Source: Prevotella communis | GTDB lineage: Bacteria > Bacteroidota > Bacteroidia > Bacteroidales > Bacteroidaceae | Assembly: GCF_022024115.1 (NCBI RefSeq) | Contig: NZ_CP091792.1 | Location: 310,001-374,000, forward strand | DNA length: 64,000 bases | Reading direction: 5' to 3' | Shown: piece by piece, positions 25,939-35,948 of the stretch | How the letters are laid out: each line of letters starts with the position of its first letter | Position numbering within the stretch: position 1 is the first letter of the stretch | Position numbers and translations under genes: made by a program | Notes under the pieces: model-generated | What the model was told of the DNA's origin: nothing | Database searches by the model: none | Seen by the model: the letters and a program-made list of their open reading frames with translations, nothing else

Positions 25939-28902
25939 ATGAGACGAAAAGGCCTTTTGTTTATATCCTTCATGATGGCAGCTCTAGTAAGTAGGGCTGC
26001 CATTGTGGATAGAATGGGTCATATTGTTACCATTCATCCAGACGGCGGACAGGCGAAGGTGATTCGCCTTGAGGTTGTCAATGACCGTATTATTCGTGTG
26101 CGAGCTACTTCCAAGGATGACTTACCTCAGAAGATGCAGAGTCTTATGATAGTACCCCAGCAGGTACCTCCTAAGAACAGCTATACCATCACGGAAACTC
26201 CAGAAAGCATCGAGGTTATTGCCAAACAGGTACGTGCCGTGGTCAGCAAGGCTACAGGTGAGGTGTGCTTCTATGATGGCCTGGGAAAGACACTCCTGCT
26301 GAAAGAGAGTGGCAACGGAAAACAGTTCTGGGACTTCACTGTGCCCGAGCGTGAACTGGGTCTTAAAGGCGGTGTACAGCCCACGGAGGCTCAGCTGCAT
26401 GGTCTTACGTGGCAGATGAAGTTCGATTCTCCTGACGATGAGGCTTTCTATGGCTTGGGGCAACACCAGTCAGAGGAATTTAATATGAAAGGCCGTAATG
26501 AGGATCTCTTCCAGTATAACACGAAGGTTTCCGTACCTTTCGTGGTCTCTAATAAGAACTACGGTTTGTTGTGGGATGCCTACAGCTATTGCCGTTTTGG
26601 TAATCCCCATGATTACCTGCAACTGCACCGTGCTTTCAAACTCTATGACAAGCAGGGTAGGGAAGGCCATCTCACTGGCACCTATACCGACCGCCTTGGC
26701 AAGTCGTTGGTACGTGGCGAGGACTCTATCTATTATGAATATGGTACGCCGGCAAAGTCTGAGATAGCTCTGAAAACCGATAATGGTGGTATCAGGAATC
26801 TGCCTCAGGGCTTTAATCTGGCTGGTGCTCATGTGGTGTACGAGGGTTTCATTGAACCCTACGCCACATCACTGTATCAGTTCATCCTTTATTATGCCGG
26901 CTATATCAAGGTGTATATAGGTGGAAAAGAGGTGGTGCCTGAACGTTGGCGAACAGCATGGAATCCCAATGCCTATAAATTTAATGTGGAAATGGCCAAA
27001 GGTGTGCGACAGCAGTTGCGCATTGAGTGGCAGCCCGACGGCAGCGAGTCGTATTGCGGCTTGCGAGTAGCCGAACCACGTAGTCAAAAGGAGCGTGAGT
27101 CGCTGTCTATCTGGTGTGAGATGGCTCAGGACATGGATTATTATTTCGTGACAGGCCATAATCTTGACGAGGTCATCTCCTGTTACCGCACCTTGACGGG
27201 TAAGGCCTCTCTTTATCCTAAGTGGGCACTGGGTTTCTGGCAGAGTCGGGAGCGTTACAAGACGCAAGAAGAACTGGTCTCTACGCTGGCTGAGTTCCGC
27301 AAGCGCCAGATACCGATTGATAATATAGTGCAGGACTGGAACTACTGGCCTGAGGACCAGTGGGGCAGTCACGAGTTCGAGTCTTCGCGCTATCCTGATC
27401 CGCAACAGATGCTTGACAGCGTGCATCAGATGCATGGTCGCTTTATGATTTCCGTATGGCCAAAGTTCTATGTGAATACAGCCAACTACAAGGAACTAAA
27501 CGAAAAAGGGTGGATGTATAACCAGTCGCCCACGGATGGTATCCGCGACTGGGTAGGGGCTGGTTATAAGAACGGCTTCTATGATGCCTACGACCCAGAG
27601 GCCCGTAAGGTCTTCTGGCGCCAGATGGATGAGAAACTTTATACTGGGCTTGGCAAAAAGGTCGATGCCTGGTGGATGGACGCTAGTGAGCCCAACGTGC
27701 GCGACTGCACCCCTATGTGGTATCGTAAGGCGCTCTGTGGTCCTACGGCCCTTGGCACGTCTACTGAGTACTTCAATGCTTATTCATTGGTCAATGCTGA
27801 TGCCATCTATCATGGTCAGCGAGGCGTGTGGAAGGGTAAGAAGGACGAGCCCCGTGTGTTTTTGTTGACCCGTAGCGGTTTCGCAGGCGAACAACGTTAT
27901 TCCACGGCAACTTGGAGTGGTGACATCGGCACCCGTTGGGAGGATATGCGAGCACAGATGACGGCTGGACTGAATTACTCCATGTCTGGCATTCCCTTCT
28001 GGGGCATGGATCAGGGCGGCTTCTGTGTGGAGAACCGTTACGTGCAGGCCCAACAGCTCTATGACCGTACGGGGCAGGAGAATGAAGACCTGAAAGAATG
28101 GCGTGAGTTGCAGACACGCTGGAACCAGTTTGGTACCTTCATCCCACTCTTCCGCAGTCATGGTCAGTGGCCTCTGCGCGAGATATGGAACATCGCACCC
28201 GATAATCATCCGGCCTACCAATCGTTTGCCTTCTATGATAACCTGCGCTACCAGCTGATGCCTTATCTCTACTCGCTGGCAGGATGGGCACATTTCAAAG
28301 ATTACACCCTGATGCGTGCGCTCATCATGGACTTTAACGGCGACCGTGAGGTTAAGGATGTCGGTGACCAGTGGATGCTTGGTCCGGCTCTGATGGCTTG
28401 TCCCGTAGGCTATTATAAGGCCCGTAATCGCAGCGTCTATTTCCCCAGACAGTGTGGCTGGTATAACCTCTATACCAATGAGTATATAGAGGGCGGACAG
28501 CGTCTGATTGTGGATGCGCCCTACGAGCAGATTCCGGTCTTTGTGCGTGCAGGTGCTATCATTCCCTTCGGTCCTAAGATGCAATGGAGCGACGAGAAGG
28601 CTGCACAGCTTATCAACCTCTATGTCTATGCAGGTCAGGATGGACATTTCCAGCTTTATGAGGACGAGGGCACAAACTATAACTATGAGAAGGGACTGTT
28701 CTCAACGATAGATATTCATTATGATGATGCGACTCATAGCGTGACCATCGGAGCCCGCAAGGGACAGTTCTCGGGTATGCTGAAAACCCGCCGTTTCAAT
28801 ATTGTCCTGATAACGCCCGATGCGCCTCAGAACCTGAACTTAGAAAACCCCAGTGGACGATTGGTGGAGTATAAGGGAAAAGAGGTGACTGTTGAACTGT
28901 AA
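25939..28902 (+). CDS. GH31 alpha-xylosidase-type hydrolase with PA14-like insert
   Basis: A 987-residue exported glycosidase. An N-terminal beta-sandwich (about 25-220) precedes a PA14-like insert (about 275-385, YEGFIEPYATSLYQFILYYAG), then the catalytic barrel. The nucleophile is the Asp in WWMDASEPN (about 581) and the acid/base the Asp in WSGDIGTRWEDM (about 662). A PA14 insert in this place is known from Bacteroides alpha-xylosidases acting on xyloglucan, so alpha-xylosidase is the best guess; alpha-glucosidase is possible. Coupled to the upstream lipoprotein gene. Confidence 0.88.
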   Translation: MRRKGLLFISFMMAALVSRAAIVDRMGHIVTIHPDGGQAKVIRLEVVNDRIIRVRATSKDDLPQKMQSLMIVPQQVPPKNSYTITETPESIEVIAKQVRAVVSKATGEVCFYDGLGKTLLLKESGNGKQFWDFTVPERELGLKGGVQPTEAQLHGLTWQMKFDSPDDEAFYGLGQHQSEEFNMKGRNEDLFQYNTKVSVPFVVSNKNYGLLWDAYSYCRFGNPHDYLQLHRAFKLYDKQGREGHLTGTYTDRLGKSLVRGEDSIYYEYGTPAKSEIALKTDNGGIRNLPQGFNLAGAHVVYEGFIEPYATSLYQFILYYAGYIKVYIGGKEVVPERWRTAWNPNAYKFNVEMAKGVRQQLRIEWQPDGSESYCGLRVAEPRSQKERESLSIWCEMAQDMDYYFVTGHNLDEVISCYRTLTGKASLYPKWALGFWQSRERYKTQEELVSTLAEFRKRQIPIDNIVQDWNYWPEDQWGSHEFESSRYPDPQQMLDSVHQMHGRFMISVWPKFYVNTANYKELNEKGWMYNQSPTDGIRDWVGAGYKNGFYDAYDPEARKVFWRQMDEKLYTGLGKKVDAWWMDASEPNVRDCTPMWYRKALCGPTALGTSTEYFNAYSLVNADAIYHGQRGVWKGKKDEPRVFLLTRSGFAGEQRYSTATWSGDIGTRWEDMRAQMTAGLNYSMSGIPFWGMDQGGFCVENRYVQAQQLYDRTGQENEDLKEWRELQTRWNQFGTFIPLFRSHGQWPLREIWNIAPDNHPAYQSFAFYDNLRYQLMPYLYSLAGWAHFKDYTLMRALIMDFNGDREVKDVGDQWMLGPALMACPVGYYKARNRSVYFPRQCGWYNLYTNEYIEGGQRLIVDAPYEQIPVFVRAGAIIPFGPKMQWSDEKAAQLINLYVYAGQDGHFQLYEDEGTNYNYEKGLFSTIDIHYDDATHSVTIGARKGQFSGMLKTRRFNIVLITPDAPQNLNLENPSGRLVEYKGKEVTVEL

Positions 28903-28980
28903 GTAATGAAGATGCATCACTTTTAACCTAAGAAAAGTCAGAAAATTGCATAAAAAGGTCTGAATGCGGAATTTTATTGC

Positions 28981-28988
28981 TAATTTTG
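28981..28988 (+). promoter_or_regulatory. gpmI operon promoter (-7 box)
   Basis: TAATTTTG followed by CACC; 66 bp before the gpmI start. Confidence 0.65.
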
Positions 28989-29054
28989 CACCCGCTTATA
29001 TAATAATAAGGTGAAAAGAGAGAAAGTATAAACAAGATATTAAGTATTTTTATT

Positions 29055-30575
29055 ATGGCAAAGAAAGCACTTTTGATGATTCTCGATGGATGGGGAATCG
29101 GTAAGCATGGTAAGGGTGATGTGATTTTCAATACTCCAACACCTTACCTTGATTTGTTGACAGCTACATCGGCTCACTCTCAGCTTCAGGCTTCTGGTGA
29201 GGATGTAGGTCTGCCTGACGGACAGATGGGTAACTCTGAGGTAGGACACCTCAATATCGGTGCCGGCCGCATCGTTTATCAGGACCTTGTGAAGATTAAC
29301 CGTGCCTGCAAGGATGGTTCTATCGTAGAGAATCCTCAGGTGAAGGCCGCTTATACCTATGCCAAGGAGAACAATAAGAAACTGCACCTGATGGGTCTCT
29401 GCTCTGATGGTGGTGTACACTCTTCTTTGGAACACCTGTTCAAACTCATTGAGGTAGGTAAGCACTACGGTCTGAAGAACCAGACATTCGTTCACTGTTT
29501 CATGGACGGTCGTGATACAGACCCCAAGAGTGGTAAGGGCTTCATCGAGCAGGTTACTAAGGTTTGCGCCGACAACGACGCAGCTATCGCCTCTATCGTA
29601 GGTCGCTTCTATGCAATGGACCGTGATAAGCGTTGGGAGCGCGTGAAGGAAGGTTATGACCTGATTGTGAATGGCACTGGTAAGCAGGCTACCGACATGG
29701 TGAAGGCCGTAGAAGAGAGCTATGCTGACGGTGTTACTGACGAGTTCATCAAGCCTATCCACAACAGCACTGTGAATGGTTGTATTGAGGAGGGTGACGT
29801 GGTTATCTTCATCAACTTCCGTAACGACCGTGCCAAGGAGCTCACCATCGTATTAACCCAGCAGGATATGCCTGAGCAGGGTATGAAGACTGTTCCTGGT
29901 CTGCAGTACTACTGCATGACGCCATACGATGCCAGCTTTACTGGCGTACACATCCTCTTCCCCAAGGAGAATGTTGAGAATACACTGGGTGAATACCTCT
30001 CACAGCAGGGCAAGAAGCAGTTGCATACCGCTGAGACAGAGAAGTATGCCCACGTAACCTTCTTCTTCAATGGTGGTCGCGAGCAGCCCTACGAGGGTGA
30101 GGACCGTATTCTGGTTCCCTCTCCCAAGGTGGCTACCTACGACCTAAAGCCCGAGATGAGTGCTTATGAGGTAAAGGATAAGTTGGTGGCCGCCATCAAT
30201 GAGGCAAAGTACGACTTCATCGTTGTAAATTTCGCTAATGGTGATATGGTGGGCCATACGGGTGTTTACAACGCTATCGCCAAGGCCGTATGGGCTGTTG
30301 ACAACTGTGTGAAGGATGTGATTGAGGCTGCTAAGGCCAACGATTACGAGGCTATCATCATTGCCGACCATGGTAATGCCGACAACGCTATCAATGCCGA
30401 TGGTACTCCTAACACCGCTCACTCACTGAATCCTGTGCCATTCATCTATGTAACCAATAATAATTCGGCTACCGTGAAGGATGGTCGCTTGGCAGACGTG
30501 GCTCCCTCTATCCTGCATATCATGGGACTGGAGCAGCCACAGGATATGACTGGTGAAAACCTGATTTGTGACTAA
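29055..30575 (+). CDS. gpmI: Cofactor-independent phosphoglycerate mutase
   Basis: A 506-residue two-metal glycolytic enzyme interconverting 3- and 2-phosphoglycerate. It shows MILDGWG at the N-terminus, the catalytic serine in [14 protein letters not shown] (about 61-64), [20 protein letters not shown] and the metal ligands in [12 protein letters not shown] and [10 protein letters not shown]. Full family length. Its stop overlaps the next start (TAATG), opening a tightly coupled four-gene operon. Confidence 0.96.
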   Translation: MAKKALLMILDGWGIGKHGKGDVIFNTPTPYLDLLTATSAHSQLQASGEDVGLPDGQMGNSEVGHLNIGAGRIVYQDLVKINRACKDGSIVENPQVKAAYTYAKENNKKLHLMGLCSDGGVHSSLEHLFKLIEVGKHYGLKNQTFVHCFMDGRDTDPKSGKGFIEQVTKVCADNDAAIASIVGRFYAMDRDKRWERVKEGYDLIVNGTGKQATDMVKAVEESYADGVTDEFIKPIHNSTVNGCIEEGDVVIFINFRNDRAKELTIVLTQQDMPEQGMKTVPGLQYYCMTPYDASFTGVHILFPKENVENTLGEYLSQQGKKQLHTAETEKYAHVTFFFNGGREQPYEGEDRILVPSPKVATYDLKPEMSAYEVKDKLVAAINEAKYDFIVVNFANGDMVGHTGVYNAIAKAVWAVDNCVKDVIEAAKANDYEAIIIADHGNADNAINADGTPNTAHSLNPVPFIYVTNNNSATVKDGRLADVAPSILHIMGLEQPQDMTGENLICD

Positions 30576-31183
30576 TGACTCAACAGGAGTTTCAAGCTTG
30601 TATTGAAAAACACAAGCTCGATATCGAAGAGGTAAGAGACCGTGCACACATGTTGCACGAGAGCGTGAATCAGCACTATGACAAGGTGCACCCTTATGGG
30701 TTCCACCTTGACATGGTGGCTGAATCCGTATTCAAGTACGGATATCTCGTGTGCCAGAGCGAGCACGATTTCGTACCTCTTTTCTTTGGTGCTTTCTATC
30801 ATGACAGCATCGAGGATGCACGAATGACGTATAATGATGTGACAAAGGCTGCTCAACTGTTTATGGACGCTGACCAGGCCTATATCGCAGCAGAGATGGT
30901 ATATGCGTTGACTAATGACAAAGGACGAACACGTGCTGAGAGAGCCGGCGAGCGTTACTATCAAGGTATTCGTGAAACACCCTATGCACCTTTTCTGAAA
31001 CTGGCCGACCGACTGGCTAACGTTACCTATTCTTTTACGCACGGTAACGCTTCAAATAACCACATGAAGGAGGTATATAGGGAAGAAATGCCACATTTCC
31101 TGGAGGCTATCAATGCCCATAGTGATGATCCGCGACTGGGACTTCCTCAGGAGATGATAGATGATATCTATAAGTTATTATGA
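30575..31183 (+). CDS. HD-domain hydrolase, SpoT/small-alarmone-hydrolase-like
   Basis: A 202-residue stand-alone HD protein. Motifs in order: HPYGFHLDMVAE (the SpoT-like Hp..HxxxVA block), AFYHDSIEDAR (HD plus ED), LTNDKGRTRAERAGERYY and FLKLADRLANVTYSF. These are the marks of the (p)ppGpp hydrolase domain of RelA/SpoT and of small alarmone hydrolases; no synthetase or TGS domain is present. It overlaps gpmI by 1 bp and ung by 4 bp. Alarmone hydrolysis is inference; a nucleotide phosphohydrolase of another kind is the alternative. Confidence 0.75.
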   Translation: MTQQEFQACIEKHKLDIEEVRDRAHMLHESVNQHYDKVHPYGFHLDMVAESVFKYGYLVCQSEHDFVPLFFGAFYHDSIEDARMTYNDVTKAAQLFMDADQAYIAAEMVYALTNDKGRTRAERAGERYYQGIRETPYAPFLKLADRLANVTYSFTHGNASNNHMKEVYREEMPHFLEAINAHSDDPRLGLPQEMIDDIYKLL

Positions 31184-31845
31184 ATATACAGATAGAGGAG
31201 TCGTGGAAACGACATCTGCAAGGAGAGTTTGAGAAGCCCTATTTCGCAGGACTTACAGAAAAGGTACGACAGGAGTATATGGCAGGTACGTGTTATCCGC
31301 CAGGAAAACTGATTTTCAATGCCTTTAATCTCTGTCCGTTTGATCAGGTGAGGGTTGTCATCATCGGCCAAGACCCTTATCACGAGCCAGGACAGGCTCA
31401 CGGATTGAGTTTCTCTGTGCAGGATGGTGTTGCGTTCCCTCCTTCTCTTATCAATATATTCAAGGAGATACAGGATGACCTCGGTACGCCTGTACCACCT
31501 ACGGGAAACCTGACACGCTGGGCAGAACAGGGCGTGTTGTTGCTCAACGCTACATTGACCGTGCGTGCCCATATGGCAAATAGTCATAGCACACTGGGAT
31601 GGCAGAACTTCACGGATGCGGCTATCAAGGCTCTGGCAACAGAGCGTGAGCATCTGGTCTATATGCTTTGGGGCGGTTTTGCTCGTTCAAAGGCCTATAT
31701 GATTGATAAACAAAAGAATCTGGTCTTGGAGTCTGTGCATCCCTCTCCATTGAGTGCTAATCGTGGCGGCTGGTTCGGACAGCATCAGTTCTCTCGTTGC
31801 AATGCTTATCTCCAGGAAAACGGTATAACCCCAATCGTATGGTAA
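31180..31845 (+). CDS. ung: Uracil-DNA glycosylase
   Basis: A 221-residue family 1 UDG that removes uracil from DNA to start base-excision repair. Active-site block VVIIGQDPYHEPGQAHGLSF (Asp and Tyr), then LLLNATLTVR, VYMLWGGFARSK and the His loop VHPSPLSANRGGW. Overlaps the HD hydrolase by 4 bp upstream and the DUF3109 start downstream. Confidence 0.97.
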   Translation: MNIQIEESWKRHLQGEFEKPYFAGLTEKVRQEYMAGTCYPPGKLIFNAFNLCPFDQVRVVIIGQDPYHEPGQAHGLSFSVQDGVAFPPSLINIFKEIQDDLGTPVPPTGNLTRWAEQGVLLLNATLTVRAHMANSHSTLGWQNFTDAAIKALATEREHLVYMLWGGFARSKAYMIDKQKNLVLESVHPSPLSANRGGWFGQHQFSRCNAYLQENGITPIVW

Positions 31846-32447
31846 ACAAACTCCCCCCTATATTAGAAGTAGCAGGTGTACTCATCTCGTCGGATATCCT
31901 GACGGAAGAGTTCTGTTGTGACCTTGAAGTATGCAAGGGTGCCTGTTGTATCGAAGGCGATGCCGGTGCTCCCGTCACCCTTGACGAGGTGATGGAGATA
32001 GAGAATCATGTGGAAGGGGTATGGAGCAAGCTAAGTGCTTCTGCTCAGGCTGTGCTTGATAAGCAGGGCGTGGCCTATACTGATCAGGAAGGTGACCTGG
32101 TGACGAGTATCGTTGGAGGTAAGGACTGCGTGTTTACTTTCTATGATGACCTGACATTAACTGAAGGGAAAACCGTCGGACACTGTTGCCTCTGCGCTTT
32201 AGAGAAGATTTGCAAGCCCATCAGTTGTGCCTTGTATCCTATCCGCGAGAAGACATTCTCTGATGGTACTGTGGCCCTGAACTATCATCAATGGGATATC
32301 TGTAAGTGTGGACGTGAAAAAGGGAAGGCTCTTCACCTTCCCGTTTATCAGTTCTTAAAAGGTCCGCTGGTGCGCCGTTTTGGCGAGCAGTGGTATCAGG
32401 AACTCTGTGAAGTGGCTTCAGATTTGAAGCAGCAGGGTTACCTGTGA
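31839..32447 (+). CDS. DUF3109 family cysteine-rich protein
   Basis: A 202-residue cytoplasmic protein. Start chosen at ATG 31839 (MVNKLPPILEVAGVL), which overlaps the ung stop (ATGGTAA). Cysteine clusters FCCDLEVCKGACCIEGDAG near the N-terminus, then HCCLCALEKICKPISCALYP and DICKCGREKGK suggest metal or Fe-S binding. Family function is not known to me. Last gene of the gpmI-HD-ung operon; its stop is one base from the stop of the convergent araC-type gene. Confidence 0.85.
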   Translation: MVNKLPPILEVAGVLISSDILTEEFCCDLEVCKGACCIEGDAGAPVTLDEVMEIENHVEGVWSKLSASAQAVLDKQGVAYTDQEGDLVTSIVGGKDCVFTFYDDLTLTEGKTVGHCCLCALEKICKPISCALYPIREKTFSDGTVALNYHQWDICKCGREKGKALHLPVYQFLKGPLVRRFGEQWYQELCEVASDLKQQGYL

Positions 32448-32448
32448 T

Positions 32449-33321
32449 TTAGGATTTGCGATATTTTGACGGACTCATACCCACGTTTTCCTTGAAGTAT
32501 TTTCCAAGGAACGACTGATTGGGGAAATTCATCTCTTTGGCGATGTCCTTGATGGGCTTTGTGGTATTCTTCAGCAGTACGCGCATCTCCAGTGTGACGT
32601 AGTTGTCAATCCACTCGTTGGGCGTGCGACAGCTTACATGTTTCACGGCCTCCGACAGATATTTTGCAGTAATACCCAGTTGTTGGGCGTACCAGCTTAC
32701 GCGGCGTTCTGTCTTGCAGTGCACTTCCACCAACTTGATGAATTGTGTGAAGATGGCGTCTGGACGTGACTGTTTCTTCTCCTTTCCCTTGCGATTGCGA
32801 TAGATAACGTTGCTCAGGTCGTAGAACATAGCCAGCATCAGTACTCTGATCAGTTCTTTCTGGAAATGATTACCCTTGTCTGAAATACGTCTGTCGATGG
32901 CGTCGAAATAGTTTCTGAATACTGTTTGCTCCTTTTTGTCAAATCGCATCACAGGATGGTTGCGTGAATAGAGGAACAGGGCAGACATCTCGCTGACGTT
33001 ACGTATAATATCATGGAAGAAATTCACAGATATCACCATACTCATAGCCACGAAGTCGTCTGAGAGGGTGAACTGGTTGATGACATGGCGTTCGGAAACA
33101 ATAAATGTCTCGCCAGCACGAACGGTAAACTCACGTGTGTCTACTGTATACTTTGCTTCTCCTTGGGTGCACATACCTATAATAATAAAGTTTGTGCGGC
33201 GTGCAGAATCCGGAATGGGGATACGTTTGATATTGTCAATCAAGAACAGATCGTTATCGATGTAGTGATCTTTGCAGTAGCGCTTAATGATGTGAATATT
33301 GGTTTCTTGAATTTTGTCCAT
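32449..33321 (-). CDS. AraC-family transcriptional regulator
   Basis: A 290-residue protein: an N-terminal cupin-like sensing domain (about 35-150, GMCTQGEAKYTVDTREFTV then RAGETFIVS) and a C-terminal double HTH (about 190-290; WYAQQLGITAKYLSEAVKHV, IKDIAKEMNFPNQSFLGKYF, then KENVGMSPSKYRK). It should bind DNA near metabolic genes; the target is unknown, though the GH35/GH30 block lies just upstream on the same strand. Own promoter. A second AraC-type protein of similar layout is at 39670-40548. Confidence 0.9.
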   Translation of the reverse strand: MDKIQETNIHIIKRYCKDHYIDNDLFLIDNIKRIPIPDSARRTNFIIIGMCTQGEAKYTVDTREFTVRAGETFIVSERHVINQFTLSDDFVAMSMVISVNFFHDIIRNVSEMSALFLYSRNHPVMRFDKKEQTVFRNYFDAIDRRISDKGNHFQKELIRVLMLAMFYDLSNVIYRNRKGKEKKQSRPDAIFTQFIKLVEVHCKTERRVSWYAQQLGITAKYLSEAVKHVSCRTPNEWIDNYVTLEMRVLLKNTTKPIKDIAKEMNFPNQSFLGKYFKENVGMSPSKYRKS

Positions 33322-33347
33322 TTCGTGTATTTGGATTTTTATGGTTA

Positions 33348-33355
33348 CAAAGGTA
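33348..33355 (-). promoter_or_regulatory. Promoter of the first araC-type gene (-7 box)
   Basis: TACCTTTG on the minus strand, 26 bp before the start at 33321. Confidence 0.65.
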
Positions 33356-33390
33356 CAGAAAAAAAAGGAAAAATCAAAAAATAATGAGTG

Positions 33391-33425
33391 AAAATGGACA
33401 GCAGAAATTTTCTGCTGGCCATTTT
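33391..33425. terminator. Palindromic terminator after GH35
   Basis: AAAATGG-A-CAGCAGAAA paired with TTTCTGCTG-G-CCATTTT, an almost uninterrupted 17-bp stem 9 bp beyond the GH35 stop. On the minus strand it ends in a T-rich arm. Confidence 0.7.
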
Positions 33426-33433
33426 ATAGAATA

Positions 33434-35842
33434 TTAATAGACGTACACCTTGAAATTTTTGATAGAACCTGGTGCTCCTTGTTCTGCTCGTGGCAGATAC
33501 TCCAGCGCATTGACTGTCTGCTCTGAGCCGAGGTCAATCACCAAGAGGTGGGGTGCCGATGCCCCCTTCTCTGTCTGCCAGTAGGTTGACTCCTGCAGGT
33601 CGAAGACTTTATCGCCTAAGTGGTTGCCCCCCTCATCCTCAGAGTTGGCATACTTCGTCTTCCACGGTTCACGCGACAGACGCTTGCCGTCCTGTCCCTG
33701 CAGGTAGAGCTCAGCAATGGCCACGCGTTCGCCGTCCTTCTGTGTTGAGAGACATTCGATGGCGAGGTAGCGACCCTTTGCGGTCTTACCAAACTGGATG
33801 GTCTGCCAGCCGTTTCCAGCCTTGAAGGCACCGGTAGCTACAGGAGTTGCACTGTTGAGGTCGGGCTTGTCGCCTATGTTGTTGTGCTTATTGCTCTTCT
33901 CCAGCTGCAGCTTGTTGAGTTCAGGCTCAGCCTGGCCCCATACCACAGCCTCCTTAGGACCAACGATATCGAGTACGATAATCTCGTTCTTGCCCTTCTT
34001 CAGCCAGCAACCGGGCACATAGAGCGTCTGTTGCGGACCGATGCTCCAGATGCGGCCCATGGCATGACCATTCACATAGACCTGTCCCTTGCCCCATGTC
34101 TCGAAGTTCAGGAAGGTGTCGCCCACCTTCTTCAGGTTGAAGTAGCCGCGGTGGTAGCCGGGTTTCATGATGTCGCCAAGTTTCTTCGAGCCCTCATAGC
34201 CCTGTGTAAAGGCGAGTGCAGGAACACTACCTTTCGCCTTGCCGGCAGCTACCTGGTCGTTGACGCCCTTTACCATGTCAAGTGCCTTCGTGGCTGTCTT
34301 GTAGTCATCGGGGATGGCCACATTCATCCAGTTCTTTGGCGTCAGCACCATCTCAATGTCGTTTTTCTCCGTTGTCAACGTCACGTCGCCGACGATGCCC
34401 TTAAAGTCCTTGATGGCACGACCGAAGTTGATGCGCCCCATGCCTTCGACGATAATAATAAGTTCGGCACCCTCCTTAACGGCGGGGATGGTAAGCGACT
34501 TTTCGTTCTTCACACGGTCAATCTTGCCGATATATTTTTTGTCGATAAACACTTGGGCAAAGTCGTGGAACTCGCCGGTGAGCACACTCTGCGATGTTAT
34601 CTCGGGCAGGCGGGTTGAGTACATCATCGTGCCCCAGCCCATGTCCATCTCCTCGAAGGTTTTGGGCGTGCCATTGACGGGCTTGGTCATGGCGGCTATG
34701 AAGGGCGCAAATTCCGTCAGCTCGAACTTAGGCACGGTGATGATGGACATTGGAGCCTTGGGCACAGCGGGCATCTTCTTGCCGTCGTTGTATTTCTCCA
34801 TCATCTTGCGCAGTTCCCAGAACTTTGGCGTAGCCTGACCATATTCATTGATAGGCGCGTCGTAGTCGTACGAGGTGACGTCGGGTGCAAAGCCAGGTGA
34901 GTTGGCGCCTGCCCAGTGACCGAACGAGGTGCCTCCGTGGGTCATATAGAGTGAGAACGAGATGCCCTTTGAGAGCATTTCATCCATACCTTCCACCATA
35001 TCCTTGGCAGGACGTGTCTCGTGGCGTGCTCCCCATTTGTCGAACCAGCCACTCCAGAACTCAGAGCACATCTTCGGGGCATTGGGACGCAGCTGGCCAA
35101 GACGACGGAACTGGTCGTTGATGTTGGCGCCCGTGCCAAAGTTCATGGTCCATGTCAGGTCGTCAAGGCCGTTCTTCTCGAAGTTGGAAGACCAGTCGCA
35201 CTGGAACAATGCCAGTTCCTTGCCATAGATGCCACGCAGACAGTCGCGAATCTCACTGACATAAGGCTTGTCCTCGCCATACGAGCCGTACTCGTTCTCT
35301 ACCTGAACCATGATGATAGGACCGCCCTTCTGGATGGTCAGCGGAGCCAGTTGCTCACCCACCTTCTGCTCGAAGATTTTTACGCGCTCCATAAAGTATG
35401 GGTCGCGTTCGCGAAGCTTGATATCCTTCTTCTTCAGCAGCCACCAGGGCAGACCGCCCATCTCCCATTCTGCACACACATAGGGACCAGGGCGCACGAT
35501 GACATACATGCCGTTTTTCTGGGCGATACGACAGAACTCGGCCACGTCGTTATTGCCTGTGAAATCAAACTGGCCTTCTTTCTGCTCATGGATATTCCAG
35601 AATACATAGATACACACCGTGTTCATGCCCAGAGCCTTACACATCTGGATGCGGTGCTCCCAATAGGGACGAGGAATACGAGGGTAGTGTACCTCTGCAG
35701 CTTTCACTACGAATGGCTTACCATTCAACAAGAAGGTCTTGTCGCCCGTAGTAAATGTGCCAGGCTTGCCAGCCGCCTGCATCGTAGCAGGTGCTGCCAT
35801 CAACAATGCCGCAAGGGCAAGATGCTTCAATAGTTTCTTCAT
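33434..35842 (-). CDS. GH35 beta-galactosidase with F5/8-type C-terminal domain
   Basis: An 802-residue exported enzyme (signal peptide about 1-24). The GH35 barrel occupies about 30-350: LLNGKPFVVKAAEVHYPRIP, acid/base Glu in VQVENEYGSYG (about 185), nucleophile Glu in CSEFWSGWFDKWG (about 262). Beta-sandwich domains follow, and the last ~150 residues look like a discoidin (F5/8 C) module. It removes terminal beta-galactose from glycans. Second gene after GH30; the 92-bp gap between them holds a long-form heptamer repeat. Confidence 0.93.
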   Translation of the reverse strand: MKKLLKHLALAALLMAAPATMQAAGKPGTFTTGDKTFLLNGKPFVVKAAEVHYPRIPRPYWEHRIQMCKALGMNTVCIYVFWNIHEQKEGQFDFTGNNDVAEFCRIAQKNGMYVIVRPGPYVCAEWEMGGLPWWLLKKKDIKLRERDPYFMERVKIFEQKVGEQLAPLTIQKGGPIIMVQVENEYGSYGEDKPYVSEIRDCLRGIYGKELALFQCDWSSNFEKNGLDDLTWTMNFGTGANINDQFRRLGQLRPNAPKMCSEFWSGWFDKWGARHETRPAKDMVEGMDEMLSKGISFSLYMTHGGTSFGHWAGANSPGFAPDVTSYDYDAPINEYGQATPKFWELRKMMEKYNDGKKMPAVPKAPMSIITVPKFELTEFAPFIAAMTKPVNGTPKTFEEMDMGWGTMMYSTRLPEITSQSVLTGEFHDFAQVFIDKKYIGKIDRVKNEKSLTIPAVKEGAELIIIVEGMGRINFGRAIKDFKGIVGDVTLTTEKNDIEMVLTPKNWMNVAIPDDYKTATKALDMVKGVNDQVAAGKAKGSVPALAFTQGYEGSKKLGDIMKPGYHRGYFNLKKVGDTFLNFETWGKGQVYVNGHAMGRIWSIGPQQTLYVPGCWLKKGKNEIIVLDIVGPKEAVVWGQAEPELNKLQLEKSNKHNNIGDKPDLNSATPVATGAFKAGNGWQTIQFGKTAKGRYLAIECLSTQKDGERVAIAELYLQGQDGKRLSREPWKTKYANSEDEGGNHLGDKVFDLQESTYWQTEKGASAPHLLVIDLGSEQTVNALEYLPRAEQGAPGSIKNFKVYVY

Positions 35843-35861
35843 CGTTTTTATTATTAATTCA

Positions 35862-35948
35862 TGCGGTAGCCGCTCGAGCTCTGCTCGCTTTTACAAAGCT
35901 TCGCGACTAAAAGAAATTATTCACTTTTCACTATTCACTTTTCACTTA
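35862..35948 (-). repeat. Four-heptamer repeat element, long form (GH30/GH35 junction)
   Basis: On the minus strand: TAAG then heptamers AAGTGAA, AAGTGAA, TAGTGAA, AAGTGAA, then TAATTTC, about 45 bp of insert and GCGGCTACCGCA. The element supplies the last codons and the stop of the GH30 gene (VSEK-stop), as it overlaps the stop of sufD. Confidence 0.85.
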
